A DNA stretch of 64,000 nucleotides from Azovibrio restrictus DSM 23866 (GCF_000429665.1 NZ_AUCH01000002.1:124001-188000), one strand, 5' to 3'; shown: positions 48,596-59,697, counted from the stretch's first letter. Notes: generated by a model from the sequence alone, not told the origin. Made by a program: numbers and translations.

Positions 48596-48880
48596 TCATC
48601 GGGCTTGATGGGGTACTTCTTCCGGGGCCAGGGCGCGGATACTCAACGCGTGCACGGGGCCCTGCATCAAATTGCCAGCGGCATCATATACCAGCCGGTG
48701 GCGGGCCAGCGTGCTCCGGCCCCGGAAAATTTCCGCGACGATGGTGAGCCGGTAATGGCCGCCACCGTCCCGGGCACCGGCATGGCCGGCATGGCGCTGG
48801 GAATCATCTTCCAGCTCCAGATGCAGGGGATTCAGGGTCGCCAGGCGTTCCTGCAGCCGGGCGATGGTGTCACTGCTCAT
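48596..48880 (-). CDS. bolA: BolA-family protein
   Basis: 94 residues. The BolA fold is seen as LQERLATLNPLHLELEDDSQ, then GGGHYRLTIVAEIFRGRSTL and ARHRLVYDAAGNLMQGPVHA, with the conserved His of the RHRLVY segment that ligates iron-sulfur clusters together with monothiol glutaredoxins. BolA proteins link iron-sulfur handling, cell shape and stress transcription. It overlaps the preceding yciI gene by four bases. No glutaredoxin of the Grx4 type is adjacent. Confidence 0.93.
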   Translation of the reverse strand: MSSDTIARLQERLATLNPLHLELEDDSQRHAGHAGARDGGGHYRLTIVAEIFRGRSTLARHRLVYDAAGNLMQGPVHALSIRALAPEEVPHQAR

Positions 48881-49179
48881 GCCGGCAGGGCCTTCTTGAA
48901 AGGCTTGACCGTGACCTGGGCGTAGACGCCCGCCGCCACGTAGGGGTCGGCGTCGGCCCAGGCCCGGGCAGCTTCCAGGGAGGCGAATTCGGCCACGATC
49001 AGGCTGCCGGAAAAGCCGGCGGGTCCCGGGTCGGGGCTGTCGATGGCCGGGCAGGGGCCGGCCAGGAGCAGGCGGCCTTCGGCGCTCAGGGCCTGGAGTC
49101 GGGCCAGGTGGGCGGGACGGGCGGCCAGCCGGGCTTCCAGGCTGCCGGGCACGTCCTCGCCGAGGATCAGGTAGGGCAT
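48877..49179 (-). CDS. yciI: YciI-family protein
   Basis: 100 residues, ferredoxin-like dimeric alpha/beta fold. Family marks: MPYLILGEDVPGSLEARLAA, with the HLARLQALSAEGRLLLAGPC segment containing the conserved His, and SLIVAEFASLEAARAWADAD PY-type strand. Some members are chlorothreonine or hydrolase-like enzymes, but no activity is established for this orthologue. Its ATG overlaps the yciB stop (TGATG). Confidence 0.92.
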   Translation of the reverse strand: MPYLILGEDVPGSLEARLAARPAHLARLQALSAEGRLLLAGPCPAIDSPDPGPAGFSGSLIVAEFASLEAARAWADADPYVAAGVYAQVTVKPFKKALPA

Positions 49180-49781
49180 CACGGTGTTTCTTCCTTGATG
49201 TAACGGGAAAGGTATACGCCCTGGGCGAGCATGAACAGGAGCAGCAGCCCCATGCCGCCGAACAGCTTGAAGTTCACCCAGGTGTCGGTGGAATAGTTGA
49301 AGGCCACGTAGAGGTTGAGCAGGCCCATCCCCGTGAGGAAGGCGATCCAGGCCAGGTTGAGCCGCAGCCAGGCGGGTTCGGGGAGTTCCAGCTTGTCCTG
49401 CAGCATCAGGCGGATGGCGTTCTTCTTCAGGAAGGTGGCGGTGAGCATGCCGCCGGCCATGACCCAGTACAGCACAGTGGGTTTCCACTTGATGAAGTCT
49501 TCGTTGTGGAAGATCAGGGTCAGGCTGCCGAGTCCAGTCACCAGGGCCAGGCTGATCCACAGCATCTTTTCCACCCGGCCGTGGCGCAGGTAGGTCCAGC
49601 CGATCTGGGCCAGGGTGGCGAGCATCACCACCAGGGTGGCCAGGAGGATGGGGGCCTGGCTGGCGGGAGTGGCGCCGAGCAGCTGGCTGGCCCAGTCGGC
49701 GGCCTGCTCGGGGTTTTTCTCGGCGTATTTGAAGGAAGCGAAAAAGAGGATGACCGGGAACAGGTCGTAGAGCAGTTTCAT
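49179..49781 (-). CDS. yciB: Inner-membrane septation protein A (YciB/IspZ)
   Basis: 200 residues with five or six membrane helices. Signatures: MKLLYDLFPVILFFASFKYA at the start, HNEDFIKWKPTVLYW in the middle and FNYSTDTWVNFKLFGGMGLL near the end. YciB affects cell division and envelope integrity. First gene of the yciB-yciI-bolA-ppiC operon, a conserved order in betaproteobacteria. Divergent from the HD-GYP regulator. Confidence 0.95.
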   Translation of the reverse strand: MKLLYDLFPVILFFASFKYAEKNPEQAADWASQLLGATPASQAPILLATLVVMLATLAQIGWTYLRHGRVEKMLWISLALVTGLGSLTLIFHNEDFIKWKPTVLYWVMAGGMLTATFLKKNAIRLMLQDKLELPEPAWLRLNLAWIAFLTGMGLLNLYVAFNYSTDTWVNFKLFGGMGLLLLFMLAQGVYLSRYIKEETP

Positions 49782-49898
49782 GGACTGGGCGCAGGAAAGG
49801 TGCAGGGATTATGTGCATTTCCCCGGGGCTTGTCCAATGGCCGGACTGCTATACTCGTTTCCAGCCTGCCGGCCGGTGGCCGGATCTGCGGAGTTCCC

Positions 49899-50951
49899 AT
49901 GGAAAAAGTGCTGATCATCGACGACAGCGATATCAACCTGACCTTGCTCAAGCACCTGGTGCTCAAGCTGGGGGGCTGTGAGCCCATCCTCTTCGATCAT
50001 CCCTTGCGGGCCCTGGAATGGTGCCGGACCCATGTGCCGGACCTGGTGATCGTCGATTACATGATGCCCGACATGGACGGTCTGCAGTTCATCCAGGCCT
50101 TTCGGGCCCTGCACGGGCGGGCCGAGATTCCGCTCCTGATGATCACCGCCAACGACCAGAAGGACGTGCGCTACCAGGCCCTGATCGGCGGCGCCAACGA
50201 CTTCCTCACCAAGCCGGTGGATCGTACCGAGTTCGATGCCCGGGCCCGCAACATGCTCAGCCTGCGCCAGGGGCAGAAGTTCCTGGCCGACCGGGCCCTG
50301 CACCTGCAGGCCCTGGTGGATGAGCAGATGGAACGCATCCGCCAGCAGGAGCGGGAGCTGATCTACCGCCTCTCCCGGGCCGCCGAATTCCGGGACCCGG
50401 AAACCGGGGCCCACATCCAGCGCATGGCCCATTACTCCAGCCTCATCGCCGCCAGCCTGGGGCAGGACGAGGGGCAGCAGAAGCTGATGCTGCAGGCGGC
50501 GCCCATGCATGATGTGGGCAAGATCGGCATTCCCGACTACATCCTGCTCAAACCCGGCCGCCTGACCCCGGAGGAGTTTCAGGTCATGAAGGGCCATGCC
50601 CGGCTGGGCTTCGAGCTGCTCCAGGGCAGTGCTTCGCCGGTGCTCCAGGCGGGCGCGGAAATCGCCCACAGCCACCACGAGAAATTCGATGGCTCCGGCT
50701 ACCCCCTGGGCCTGGCGGGGGAAGCGATTCCCCTCTCCGGGCGCATCGTCGCCGTGGCTGACGTGTTCGACGCCCTGACCTCGGAACGTCCCTACAAGCG
50801 GGCCTGGTCCCTGGAGGACGCCCGGGCCTTCCTGGAAAAGGGGCGCGGCAACCATTTCGATCCCGCCTGCGTGGATGCCTTCCTGCAGGCCTGGCCCCAG
50901 GTCCTGGAGGTGCGCAACCGCTTCCAGGATGAGGAAGCCCCCCTGATCTGA
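49899..50951 (+). CDS. HD-GYP response regulator (RpfG-like c-di-GMP phosphodiesterase)
   Basis: 350 residues. A receiver domain (1-120) with acidic pocket IIDDSDIN, phospho-acceptor Asp in VDYMMPDMDG and Lys in TKPVD is followed by an HD-GYP domain. Its HD pair is His204/Asp205 (MHDVGKIGIPD), followed by GHARLG and HSHHEKFDGSGYP (the GYP motif intact). ATG 49899 has GCGGAG upstream. It should hydrolyse c-di-GMP when phosphorylated. The hybrid kinase 17 bases downstream is the likely cognate, like RpfG/RpfC in xanthomonads but with a different sensor part. Confidence 0.93.
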   Translation: MEKVLIIDDSDINLTLLKHLVLKLGGCEPILFDHPLRALEWCRTHVPDLVIVDYMMPDMDGLQFIQAFRALHGRAEIPLLMITANDQKDVRYQALIGGANDFLTKPVDRTEFDARARNMLSLRQGQKFLADRALHLQALVDEQMERIRQQERELIYRLSRAAEFRDPETGAHIQRMAHYSSLIAASLGQDEGQQKLMLQAAPMHDVGKIGIPDYILLKPGRLTPEEFQVMKGHARLGFELLQGSASPVLQAGAEIAHSHHEKFDGSGYPLGLAGEAIPLSGRIVAVADVFDALTSERPYKRAWSLEDARAFLEKGRGNHFDPACVDAFLQAWPQVLEVRNRFQDEEAPLI

Positions 50952-50968
50952 TCACCCGGGAGCCCCCC

Positions 50969-54046
<3,078 letters not shown>

Positions 54047-54141
54047 TTTTCCCGGGGCTGGCAGGATGGTGAGAAGGACGCCCTGATATTGCTTCAGGAG
54101 ATGCTGGAGGAGGGCGAGCCAGGGCCGCCACCTCTACAACA

Positions 54142-54603
54142 TCAGGGGGGGGCCTTAAGCTGTTCCGCCCAGGGGTTTGGACGTCCCGCAAAGTAGTCGC
54201 GAAGACGATCTTCGACATGCTCTGGCTCCCACGCGGCAGCGGCTTCCAATCCCTTGCACTCTTCAAAGGTACGCACGCGGGTGAGCCCATCGGAACTGCG
54301 GTACACCGAGTACCGTCCAGTAAGCCGATCTCTAATGAAATATTCAACTGGTTTGGCAAGCTCGGGCTCCAATGGATGGAAACTCACTACTTGCCATCTG
54401 TTCGAAGTTAACGCCGACTTCATTACTGTTAGCCTCCAAACAGGCTCCGAGTCGAAGATGTCTGATGGTGGAGCGTCGCCCTGAGGGACTCGATGCGAAT
54501 ACAGCGCAACCTGGGAGTTGGGAAGTAGGCGTGCGAAAGCATCCATTCCATCGCCCAGATAAATGCGTAACAAGCTACCTTCTCGCGGCTTTTCCTTCGT
54601 CAT
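54142..54603 (-). CDS. Imm26-like immunity protein
   Basis: 153 residues. It opens KPREGSLLRIYLGDGMDAFA followed by a strand ending ALYSHRV, the pattern I associate with the Imm26 family of polymorphic-toxin immunity proteins (REGD..x-I-P-L-DG-x-YA). The family call is tentative. No toxin is attached; upstream 52 bases away is another immunity-type gene. G+C and codon use are clearly lower than in the core genes, as for the whole 54.1-57.0 kb island. Last gene of a leftward string of small genes. Confidence 0.55.
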   Translation of the reverse strand: MTKEKPREGSLLRIYLGDGMDAFARLLPNSQVALYSHRVPQGDAPPSDIFDSEPVWRLTVMKSALTSNRWQVVSFHPLEPELAKPVEYFIRDRLTGRYSVYRSSDGLTRVRTFEECKGLEAAAAWEPEHVEDRLRDYFAGRPNPWAEQLKAPP

Positions 54604-54655
54604 TAATTTGACCTTCCGATCCTTCTGACGGATTCAGGGCATGCGGATGGTTTAC

Positions 54656-55027
54656 CTAATTGTCCAGTCTCACCCGCTTCGCCTCATCGTTGTGGGTCAA
54701 GGCGACACACCAGCTTATCTCGTCATCGAAGATGCAGACGTCAAAATCTTGCCAAGGTTCTCGGGCTTTCAGAAACTGAAGCACCGCCGGCACAGTGCTA
54801 CGAATCATAGTTCCGTAGTTTTCGATATAGACGATCACGGCTTGAACCCCAGAGAACCAACTTTCTTGAAGTTCATTCGCAAACTCCGTTGGCGCAATTC
54901 TGCAAGAGATGGGAATTGCACCCGAGCGAGCCGAAAAGAAATAACCGTCAAGACGTGCCAGAAGATGGGCACGTATTTGTTTCGCTTCTGTGTCGGGCAC
55001 TAAGGTCCCAAGAAGACTGAAATCCAT
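54656..55027 (-). CDS. Immunity-type small protein, paired with a broken toxin tip
   Basis: 123 residues from ATG 55027 (MDFSLLGTLVPDTEAKQIRA). The longer frame to 55243 reads through toxin-derived sequence and is rejected. The C-terminus FDVCIFDDEISWCVALTHND is a pattern seen in cytosolic immunity-type proteins (acidic strand, aromatic, THND end). The ATG lies one base after the TAG stop of the toxin remnant at 55029-55250, the usual tight toxin-immunity spacing. Specific function unproven. Confidence 0.5.
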   Translation of the reverse strand: MDFSLLGTLVPDTEAKQIRAHLLARLDGYFFSARSGAIPISCRIAPTEFANELQESWFSGVQAVIVYIENYGTMIRSTVPAVLQFLKAREPWQDFDVCIFDDEISWCVALTHNDEAKRVRLDN

Positions 55028-55028
55028 A

Positions 55029-55250
55029 CTAGAAACCGCCGTTGAAGGATTTGAAGTAGATATTTCCCTCGGCACTGGTTCCCTTGCCTCCAGACCAATC
55101 CTGCCATTTGGTATGTGTCTTCGGACCTTGGGTTTCCTGCCTGGGATGTTGGGCCGCGCCTGCTGAAGAATTGCCTCTGCCTCCCGCTGAGCCCCGACTG
55201 TGATTTTGTTGCCTTTGCCGGCAGCACTATGCACGGTATCCACGTTAGAG
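55029..55250 (-). pseudogene. Frameshifted polymorphic-toxin C-terminal tip
   Basis: Reading leftward from about 55250, one frame gives RVVFSNVDTVHSAAGKGNK then ITVGAQREAEAILQQARPNI and PGRKPK. The -1 frame then continues GPKTHTKWQDWSGGKGTSAE and GNIYFKSFNGGF to a TAG at 55029-55031. Joined by correcting one base near 55140, these read as one compact C-terminal toxin domain ending directly before an immunity gene. There is no start codon and no N-terminal delivery domain, so it is a displaced, broken tip of an Rhs/CDI-type toxin. Confidence 0.6.
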
Positions 55251-55337
55251 AAGACTACCCTTTACCGCGTCATCATCACTAAATCAGCGGATCAATCCTC
55301 GCGCAAGGCGGGCGTCTTCGCAGTCGGTCCAGACGGC

Positions 55338-55553
55338 TTACCTGTTCACCGAATCCATCTTGTCGAGCAACAAGCCGACCTCTTTGAGCAAAGCAGCAAC
55401 GCGCCCACGGTCTGCCCCGATCCGAGTCTCGAACTCGAACACCTCGATTCCGTTGCATACCTCATTCAGGGCTGCATTCACGATCAGGAGTTCATCACGG
55501 CTGATGCCGATGTGCGAGTGCTCGCCAGTAGTTTCAATAACTTCCATGTCCAT
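55338..55553 (-). CDS. Small immunity-type protein, 71 aa
   Basis: 71 residues (MDMEVIETTGEHSHIGISRD, then ELLIVNAALNEVCNGIEVFE and a C-terminal helix KEVGLLLDKMDSVNR). Acidic and helical, with the NEVCNG segment as its most distinctive mark. It begins four bases after the stop of the toxin remnant at 55558-55767, so it is probably that toxin's immunity protein. ATG 55553 or 55547. Low G+C relative to the genome. Confidence 0.55.
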   Translation of the reverse strand: MDMEVIETTGEHSHIGISRDELLIVNAALNEVCNGIEVFEFETRIGADRGRVAALLKEVGLLLDKMDSVNR

Positions 55554-55557
55554 TACC

Positions 55558-55767
55558 TCAAAGCGTCAAAGTAGGGCGACTGTTCGTCGATTGATATGCA
55601 GTGCTGCCGTCAGCTGCTCGCGGATTCCTGATGACAACGGTACTGCTGGTATCGTCCCAGTGGGCAGATCGGCCGCCACTCAGCTGCCGAGAGGCAGTCG
55701 GGTTGTTGACTACGTTCTCGATGTGGTCGGCAAACTGCTCCCTCTTCTTTGGCCAGAAATTATCTTG
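55558..55767 (-). pseudogene. Orphan polymorphic-toxin C-terminal tip (no start codon)
   Basis: An open frame of 69 codons immediately after the TGA of the 94-residue gene reads QDNFWPKKREQFADHIENVV, NNPTASRQLSGGRSAHWDDT, then SSTVVIRNPRAADGSTAYQS and a short tail to TGA 55558-55560. The GGRSAHWD...TVVIRNP...DG pattern is, from memory, a toxin tip found at the ends of Rhs and CDI proteins. There is no ATG and no N-terminal part, so it is a leftover tip. Its immunity gene follows four bases later. Confidence 0.65.
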
Positions 55768-56052
55768 TCAACGCTTGGACTGGTGGAGTATGCCGTTGGC
55801 GTCGATGCGGCAACACCACTTCACATGCGTGCCCCAGCCCTCGGTTTTGTTGGCTTCCACTATTCCTGTGGCGACCAGGTTGTCGGAATTTCCATGTTCG
55901 TCAATGTCGTCCATATACACGGTCACTTCCTGCCCTGCTTCTAGTGTCACGAGCGCGCCATTAGAAGCAGTTTTTGTGTCGCTTGTTGAAAGCAGTACCA
56001 GGTCAGGTTCCAACATTTCGTTGAAGTCCACATACAGCATGGGTTTGGTCAT
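55768..56052 (-). CDS. Immunity-type small protein, 94 aa
   Basis: 94 residues from ATG 56052, chosen because AAGGAG lies five bases upstream; GTG 56058 is the alternative. It reads MTKPMLYVDFNEMLEPDLVL, then an acidic strand EVTVYMDDIDEHGNSDNLVA and GWGTHVKWCCRIDANGILHQ at the C-terminus. I associate the LYVDFNEM...VLLS...HVKWCCRID pattern with orphan immunity proteins of Rhs loci, unverified. Immediately upstream is the TriTu-like gene; downstream in the same frame is the toxin remnant. Confidence 0.55.
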   Translation of the reverse strand: MTKPMLYVDFNEMLEPDLVLLSTSDTKTASNGALVTLEAGQEVTVYMDDIDEHGNSDNLVATGIVEANKTEGWGTHVKWCCRIDANGILHQSKR

Positions 56053-56054
56053 TG

Positions 56055-56357
56055 TCACTCCTTCACCGCGAGGTCAAGTGCATCGAAGAAGGGGGAAACC
56101 TGCTCCGCAATGGGCCGCCCCTGCAGGAAAACTCCGTGGCAAGAGTAGAGTGTTCGCTCCGATTCAATGTCGATGATTTCAGCATCGTAGTCGCCACTTC
56201 TCCAGCATGTAATACGAGCGACCGCCGTAGGCTTGTCTATGTCGAGTCGCGCTGACGAATTTTCCGAGTTCCGTCCCTTGGTTACGCGTACTTCCACCCA
56301 TTCAGTCCCCCGGCTAGCTTCTACTTGCCTTGCCCACTCAAGAAATGAACTCAACAT
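56055..56357 (-). CDS. TriTu-like immunity protein
   Basis: 100 residues from ATG 56357, which has GGAGAG upstream; the longer frame to 56525 lacks a ribosome site. The sequence LSSFLEWARQVEASRGTEWV leads to ARITCWRSGDYDAEIIDIES, the GRITLWxSGDYxxEIIDxxT pattern of the TriTu immunity family as I remember it. It ends close to the next small gene. The family call is tentative, but size, charge and neighbourhood fit an immunity protein. Confidence 0.5.
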   Translation of the reverse strand: MLSSFLEWARQVEASRGTEWVEVRVTKGRNSENSSARLDIDKPTAVARITCWRSGDYDAEIIDIESERTLYSCHGVFLQGRPIAEQVSPFFDALDLAVKE

Positions 56358-56562
56358 AGGGTCTCTCCAATCAAGGAAGTCTGATTGCTGAGTGGATATC
56401 CGTCGCAGCCGACATCTGCGGAACAGGCCGTCCTTTTCGAGCGGAGAGCCGGCCTTCAAGGGATTGGGCCTGTCAGAAATTTTGTGTGTGAGGCAATACT
56501 TGTCGCCAAGGAGCGTGTATGCCAAGCAAAGCGGGTGTTATCACTGGAGACCAGCGCAACGT
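56358..56562. other. Gap between immunity genes, possible gene remnant
   Basis: The leftward frame is open here and encodes a stretch reading LLGDKYCLTHKISDRPNPLK then AGSPLEKDGLF before joining the TriTu-like gene, without its own ribosome site. It may be the residue of another toxin tip or immunity gene. Nothing else is visible. Confidence 0.3.
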
Positions 56563-56967
56563 TTACACATCACTCTCATACACGGCTTCTTCGCAAAGAA
56601 CCATGATTTCGCCCCCGTACGAGGGCGAAAACCGGATTAATTTCAGGTCCCCTTGCTGTAGCTTTTCAAGAACCGCAGTCCGATACCTTTGTTGAGTCTC
56701 CCCCGCGCCAGGAAGAATGTGGTTGAGCGCTTGAGAACAAACCCCCGCATCTTCTTCAATGCAGATGTCCAGGATAATGTTTTGCTCCGCCAGACCCGTT
56801 GAGAACAAGTGGGCTACGCCATGAAGCTCTATCCTTGTTGCCTGTCCATCGGGGGCACGACAATGCAAGGCCACTTGCTTCCCGCCAAAGTCGATGCGAT
56901 AGAGGAGCGCATCGTGCAGCATTGGCTGAGATAGCGAACCAGTTTCGTCATATACAAAAGCGTTCAT
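56563..56967 (-). CDS. Immunity-type protein of unknown family, 134 aa
   Basis: 134 residues from ATG 56967, with GGAGAA seven bases upstream. It begins MNAFVYDETGSLSQPMLHDA, has a beta-rich middle (KQVALHCRAPDGQATRIELH) and ends EIMVLCEEAVYESDV. Acidic and cytosolic, with no signal or membrane segment. I do not recognise the family. It is the most upstream gene of the leftward island and abuts the MFS gene at 57027, so the island boundary lies near 56968-57026. Confidence 0.5.
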   Translation of the reverse strand: MNAFVYDETGSLSQPMLHDALLYRIDFGGKQVALHCRAPDGQATRIELHGVAHLFSTGLAEQNIILDICIEEDAGVCSQALNHILPGAGETQQRYRTAVLEKLQQGDLKLIRFSPSYGGEIMVLCEEAVYESDV

Positions 56968-57026
56968 CGGGTAATTCTCCAGAATTGGTGGCGATAGAAG
57001 TAGAGCCAAGCGGCGGGGTCAGCGGT

Positions 57027-58238
57027 TCAGGCCTGGGACGCCGCCAGGCGGCGCAGCTGCAGGGCCAGGATCAGCACCCCCAGGACGCAGGCACCCAGCA
57101 CCAGGGCCACTCCCGGCCACTGGCCCCGGGACCAGGCCAGCCCCGCCAGGGAGCCAGGAATGCTGGCTCCCAGGTAATAGCCGGTCAGATACAGGGCCGC
57201 CGCCAGGGCGCGCCGTTCCCGGGCCCGCTGGCCCACCCAGCCGCTGGCGGTGGTGTGGCTGGCAAAAAAGCCGAAGGTGAATAGGGCCACTCCGGCAATC
57301 AGCAGCGCCAGCTGCCCGGCCAGGGTCAGGGCCAGGCCGCTACCCATCACCAGCACCATCATCCACAGCACGTTCTTTCGGCCGATCCGGTCCACCAGCC
57401 GGCCCGACCAGGCCGAGGCCCAGGTGCCCACCATGTAGAGCAGGAACACGGCGCCGATGGCGGTCTGGCTCAGTCCGAAAGGCGGCGCCTGGAGGCGGAA
57501 GCCCAGGTAGTTGTAGAGCCCCACGAAGGCGCCCATGAGCAGGAAGGAAGTGAGGAACAGGCGCGGCAGCCCCGGGTCCCGGAAGATGCGTCCCAGGTCG
57601 GCCTTCAGGGCCGCCGGCTGCAGGCTGCGGGCCTGGAAGTGGCGGGAGGCGGGCACGCTCTTCCAGAACAGGGCTGCGGCCAGGGCCCCGATCACGCCCA
57701 GGACCAGGAAGGCCGTCTGCCAGCTGCTCCACTCGGTCACCAGGGCGGCGATGAAGCGGCCGCTCATGCCGCCCAGGGCGTTGCCGGCGATGTAAAGCCC
57801 CATGGCACGGCCCTGGGCCCGGGGGGCGATTTCTTCTCCCAGCCAGGCCATGGCGGCGGCGGGCAGGCCGGCGATGGCGATGCCGATCAGGGCGCGCAGC
57901 ACCAGGAGCTGATGGAAGTCCTGGACCAGGGGCACGAGCAGGGAAAAGAAGGCGGAGGCCACCAGCGAACACTTCATCAGCAAGGCGCGGCCGTAGCGGT
58001 CCGAGAGCAGGCTGGCGGGAATCAGGCTCAAGGCCAGGGCACCGGTACCGGCCGAGACCGAAAGGCTGGCGCTGGCCGGGGTGACGCCGAAATGGCCGGC
58101 GAGCAGGGGCAGCAGGGGCTGGGGGCCGTAGAGCAGGGCGAAGGTGGCGAAGCCGCCCACGAACATGGCCAGATTGGCGCGCCGGTAGGCGGGGGTGCCG
58201 GCTTCGAGGTGGGTGGAATCCTGGGGGGCTGGGGACAT
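57027..58238 (-). CDS. MFS transporter, YnfM-like
   Basis: 403 residues, twelve predicted membrane helices. MFS marks: LLYGPQPLLPLLAGHFGVTP in helix 1, the loop motif SDRYGRALLMK between helices 2 and 3, and GRLVDRIGRKN between helices 8 and 9. Relatives (YnfM, YgaY) are putative drug or metabolite exporters. It is divergent from a LysR gene, as ynfM and ynfL neighbour each other in E. coli, and is probably controlled by it. Confidence 0.9.
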   Translation of the reverse strand: MSPAPQDSTHLEAGTPAYRRANLAMFVGGFATFALLYGPQPLLPLLAGHFGVTPASASLSVSAGTGALALSLIPASLLSDRYGRALLMKCSLVASAFFSLLVPLVQDFHQLLVLRALIGIAIAGLPAAAMAWLGEEIAPRAQGRAMGLYIAGNALGGMSGRFIAALVTEWSSWQTAFLVLGVIGALAAALFWKSVPASRHFQARSLQPAALKADLGRIFRDPGLPRLFLTSFLLMGAFVGLYNYLGFRLQAPPFGLSQTAIGAVFLLYMVGTWASAWSGRLVDRIGRKNVLWMMVLVMGSGLALTLAGQLALLIAGVALFTFGFFASHTTASGWVGQRARERRALAAALYLTGYYLGASIPGSLAGLAWSRGQWPGVALVLGACVLGVLILALQLRRLAASQA

Positions 58239-58282
58239 GGGGCAGGGCGGATGTGGTTATGGCCCCCATGCTAGTTGCCTCC

Positions 58283-58295
58283 GGACTAGTGGTCC
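58283..58295. promoter_or_regulatory. Inverted repeat in the MFS-LysR intergenic region
   Basis: GGAC-TAGTG-GTCC lies in the 97-base region between the divergent MFS and LysR genes, followed by an A/T-rich stretch (58296-58320). It is a candidate LysR operator; it lacks the classic T-N11-A spacing. Confidence 0.3.
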
Positions 58296-58335
58296 AATAT
58301 ATTCTTTTCTATTGATTGATCTCCGAAAAGTATCA

Positions 58336-59253
58336 ATGGAACTCCGACATCTGCGCTATTTCGTGGCCGTGGCCGAAGAGCTGCACTTCACCCGGGCTGC
58401 CGAGCGCCTGCACATGGGCCAGCCGCCTCTGTCCATGCAGATCCGCGCCCTGGAGGAGGAACTGGGGGTGCAGCTCTTCGAGCGCAGCCAGCGCCGGGTG
58501 CGGCTTACCGAGGCCGGCCAGGGCTTTCTGCTCCGGGCCCGGGCCATCCTGGCCGACACGGAGGCCGCCGCCGAGGAAGCCCGGCGCCGGGCCCGGGGTG
58601 AGCTGGGGCAGCTGCGCATCGGCTTCACCTCCTCCCTGCCTTACACCTCGACCCTGCCGGACCTGCTCTATGCCTACCGGCAGCGTTACCCGGAGGTGGA
58701 ACTGCAACTGACCGAGTCCTTCACCAATGCCCAGCTGGAGGCCCTGGACAAGGGCACGCTGGATGTGGGGCTGGTGCGCTACGTGGGCGGTCCCCTGCCT
58801 GCCGGGGTGAGTGTCCGGGAAATCGGCCGGGACCCCCTGCGGCTGGTGCTGAATGCCGCCCATCCCCTGGCCTCCCGGCCCGCCCTGCGCTTTGCCGAGC
58901 TGGCGGGGGAGCCCTTCATCACCTTTCCCCCGGGAGTGGGCACCGGCCTGCCCGCCATTCTGGAGCGTCTCTGCCGCCGGGCCGGTTTCGAACCCCGCAT
59001 CGTCCAGACCGCCCGGGAGGCCACCACCCAGATCGGTCTGGTGGCTGCCGGCCTGGGGCTGGCCCTGTTGCCGGCGCCGCTGGAATGCGTGCGCATTCCC
59101 CGGGTGCGCTACCTGCCCATTGCCGAGGAAGATGCCTATTTCTCCCTGTCCGTGGCTGTACGCCAGAGCGGCTGTGGCCCGGCGGTGCGGGGCTTCCTGG
59201 AATTGCTGGACGAAGTGGGGGCGGCGCGGGGAGGGGAGGGCCTGATCCTGTAG
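58336..59253 (+). CDS. LysR-family regulator, YnfL-like
   Basis: 305 residues. HTH: MELRHLRYFVAVAEELHFTR, AAERLHMGQPPLSMQIRALE, then EELGVQLFERSQRRV; effector-binding domain about 90-295 with GLVRYVGGPLPAG and FPPGVGTGLPAILERLCRRA. ATG 58336 opens the domain exactly. It likely regulates the divergent MFS gene and itself. Ligand unknown. Confidence 0.9.
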   Translation: MELRHLRYFVAVAEELHFTRAAERLHMGQPPLSMQIRALEEELGVQLFERSQRRVRLTEAGQGFLLRARAILADTEAAAEEARRRARGELGQLRIGFTSSLPYTSTLPDLLYAYRQRYPEVELQLTESFTNAQLEALDKGTLDVGLVRYVGGPLPAGVSVREIGRDPLRLVLNAAHPLASRPALRFAELAGEPFITFPPGVGTGLPAILERLCRRAGFEPRIVQTAREATTQIGLVAAGLGLALLPAPLECVRIPRVRYLPIAEEDAYFSLSVAVRQSGCGPAVRGFLELLDEVGAARGGEGLIL

Positions 59254-59307
59254 AATGCGCCCCTCCCGGTATCCGGGCATCTACAAGAAAATAAAGGAAA
59301 TTTCCCC

Positions 59308-59697
59308 ATGAGATGGTTGATCAGAGGCTTCTTCAAAATCCTGCGGCTCGTCATTGGCCCCTTCCTGCTGTTGGGGGAATGGCTCACCGCCCCCAAGGGC
59401 ATGGTGCGCGCTCCCGAGGCCCAGGCCCGGGTGGATGCGGCCTGCCGGCAGCTGGCCCTGTACCAGTTCCGGACCTGCCCGTTCTGCATCAAGGTGCGCC
59501 AGGAAATGCGCCGCCTGTCCCTCCCGATCGAACTGCGCGACGCCCAGTTCGATCCGCAGCACCGGGCAGAACTGGAACAGGGGGGCGGCCGGGTGATGGT
59601 GCCCTGCCTGAAGATCACCGGGGCGGACGGCAGCGTCACCTGGTTGTATGAATCCGGCCAGATCAAGGCCTGGTTGCAGGAGCGTTTTTCCGCGTGA
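59308..59697 (+). CDS. Membrane-anchored glutaredoxin-like protein
   Basis: 129 residues. An N-terminal hydrophobic segment (about 3-25: WLIRGFFKILRLVIGPFLLL) anchors a glutaredoxin/GST N-terminal-type domain with redox motif CPFC in LYQFRTCPFCIKVRQEMRRL and the cis-Pro strand RVMVPCLKITGADGS. It ends with the helix LYESGQIKAWLQERF. Such proteins are thiol-disulfide exchangers; the CPFC motif favours a dithiol mechanism. ATG 59308 stands alone 55 bases after the LysR gene. Confidence 0.85.
   Translation: MRWLIRGFFKILRLVIGPFLLLGEWLTAPKGMVRAPEAQARVDAACRQLALYQFRTCPFCIKVRQEMRRLSLPIELRDAQFDPQHRAELEQGGGRVMVPCLKITGADGSVTWLYESGQIKAWLQERFSA

Noticed and set aside
54656..55243. A single 195-aa protein covering this whole frame
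   Set aside because: Its first 70 residues are toxin-derived sequence whose better continuation is in another frame; the immunity-type protein starts at 55027.
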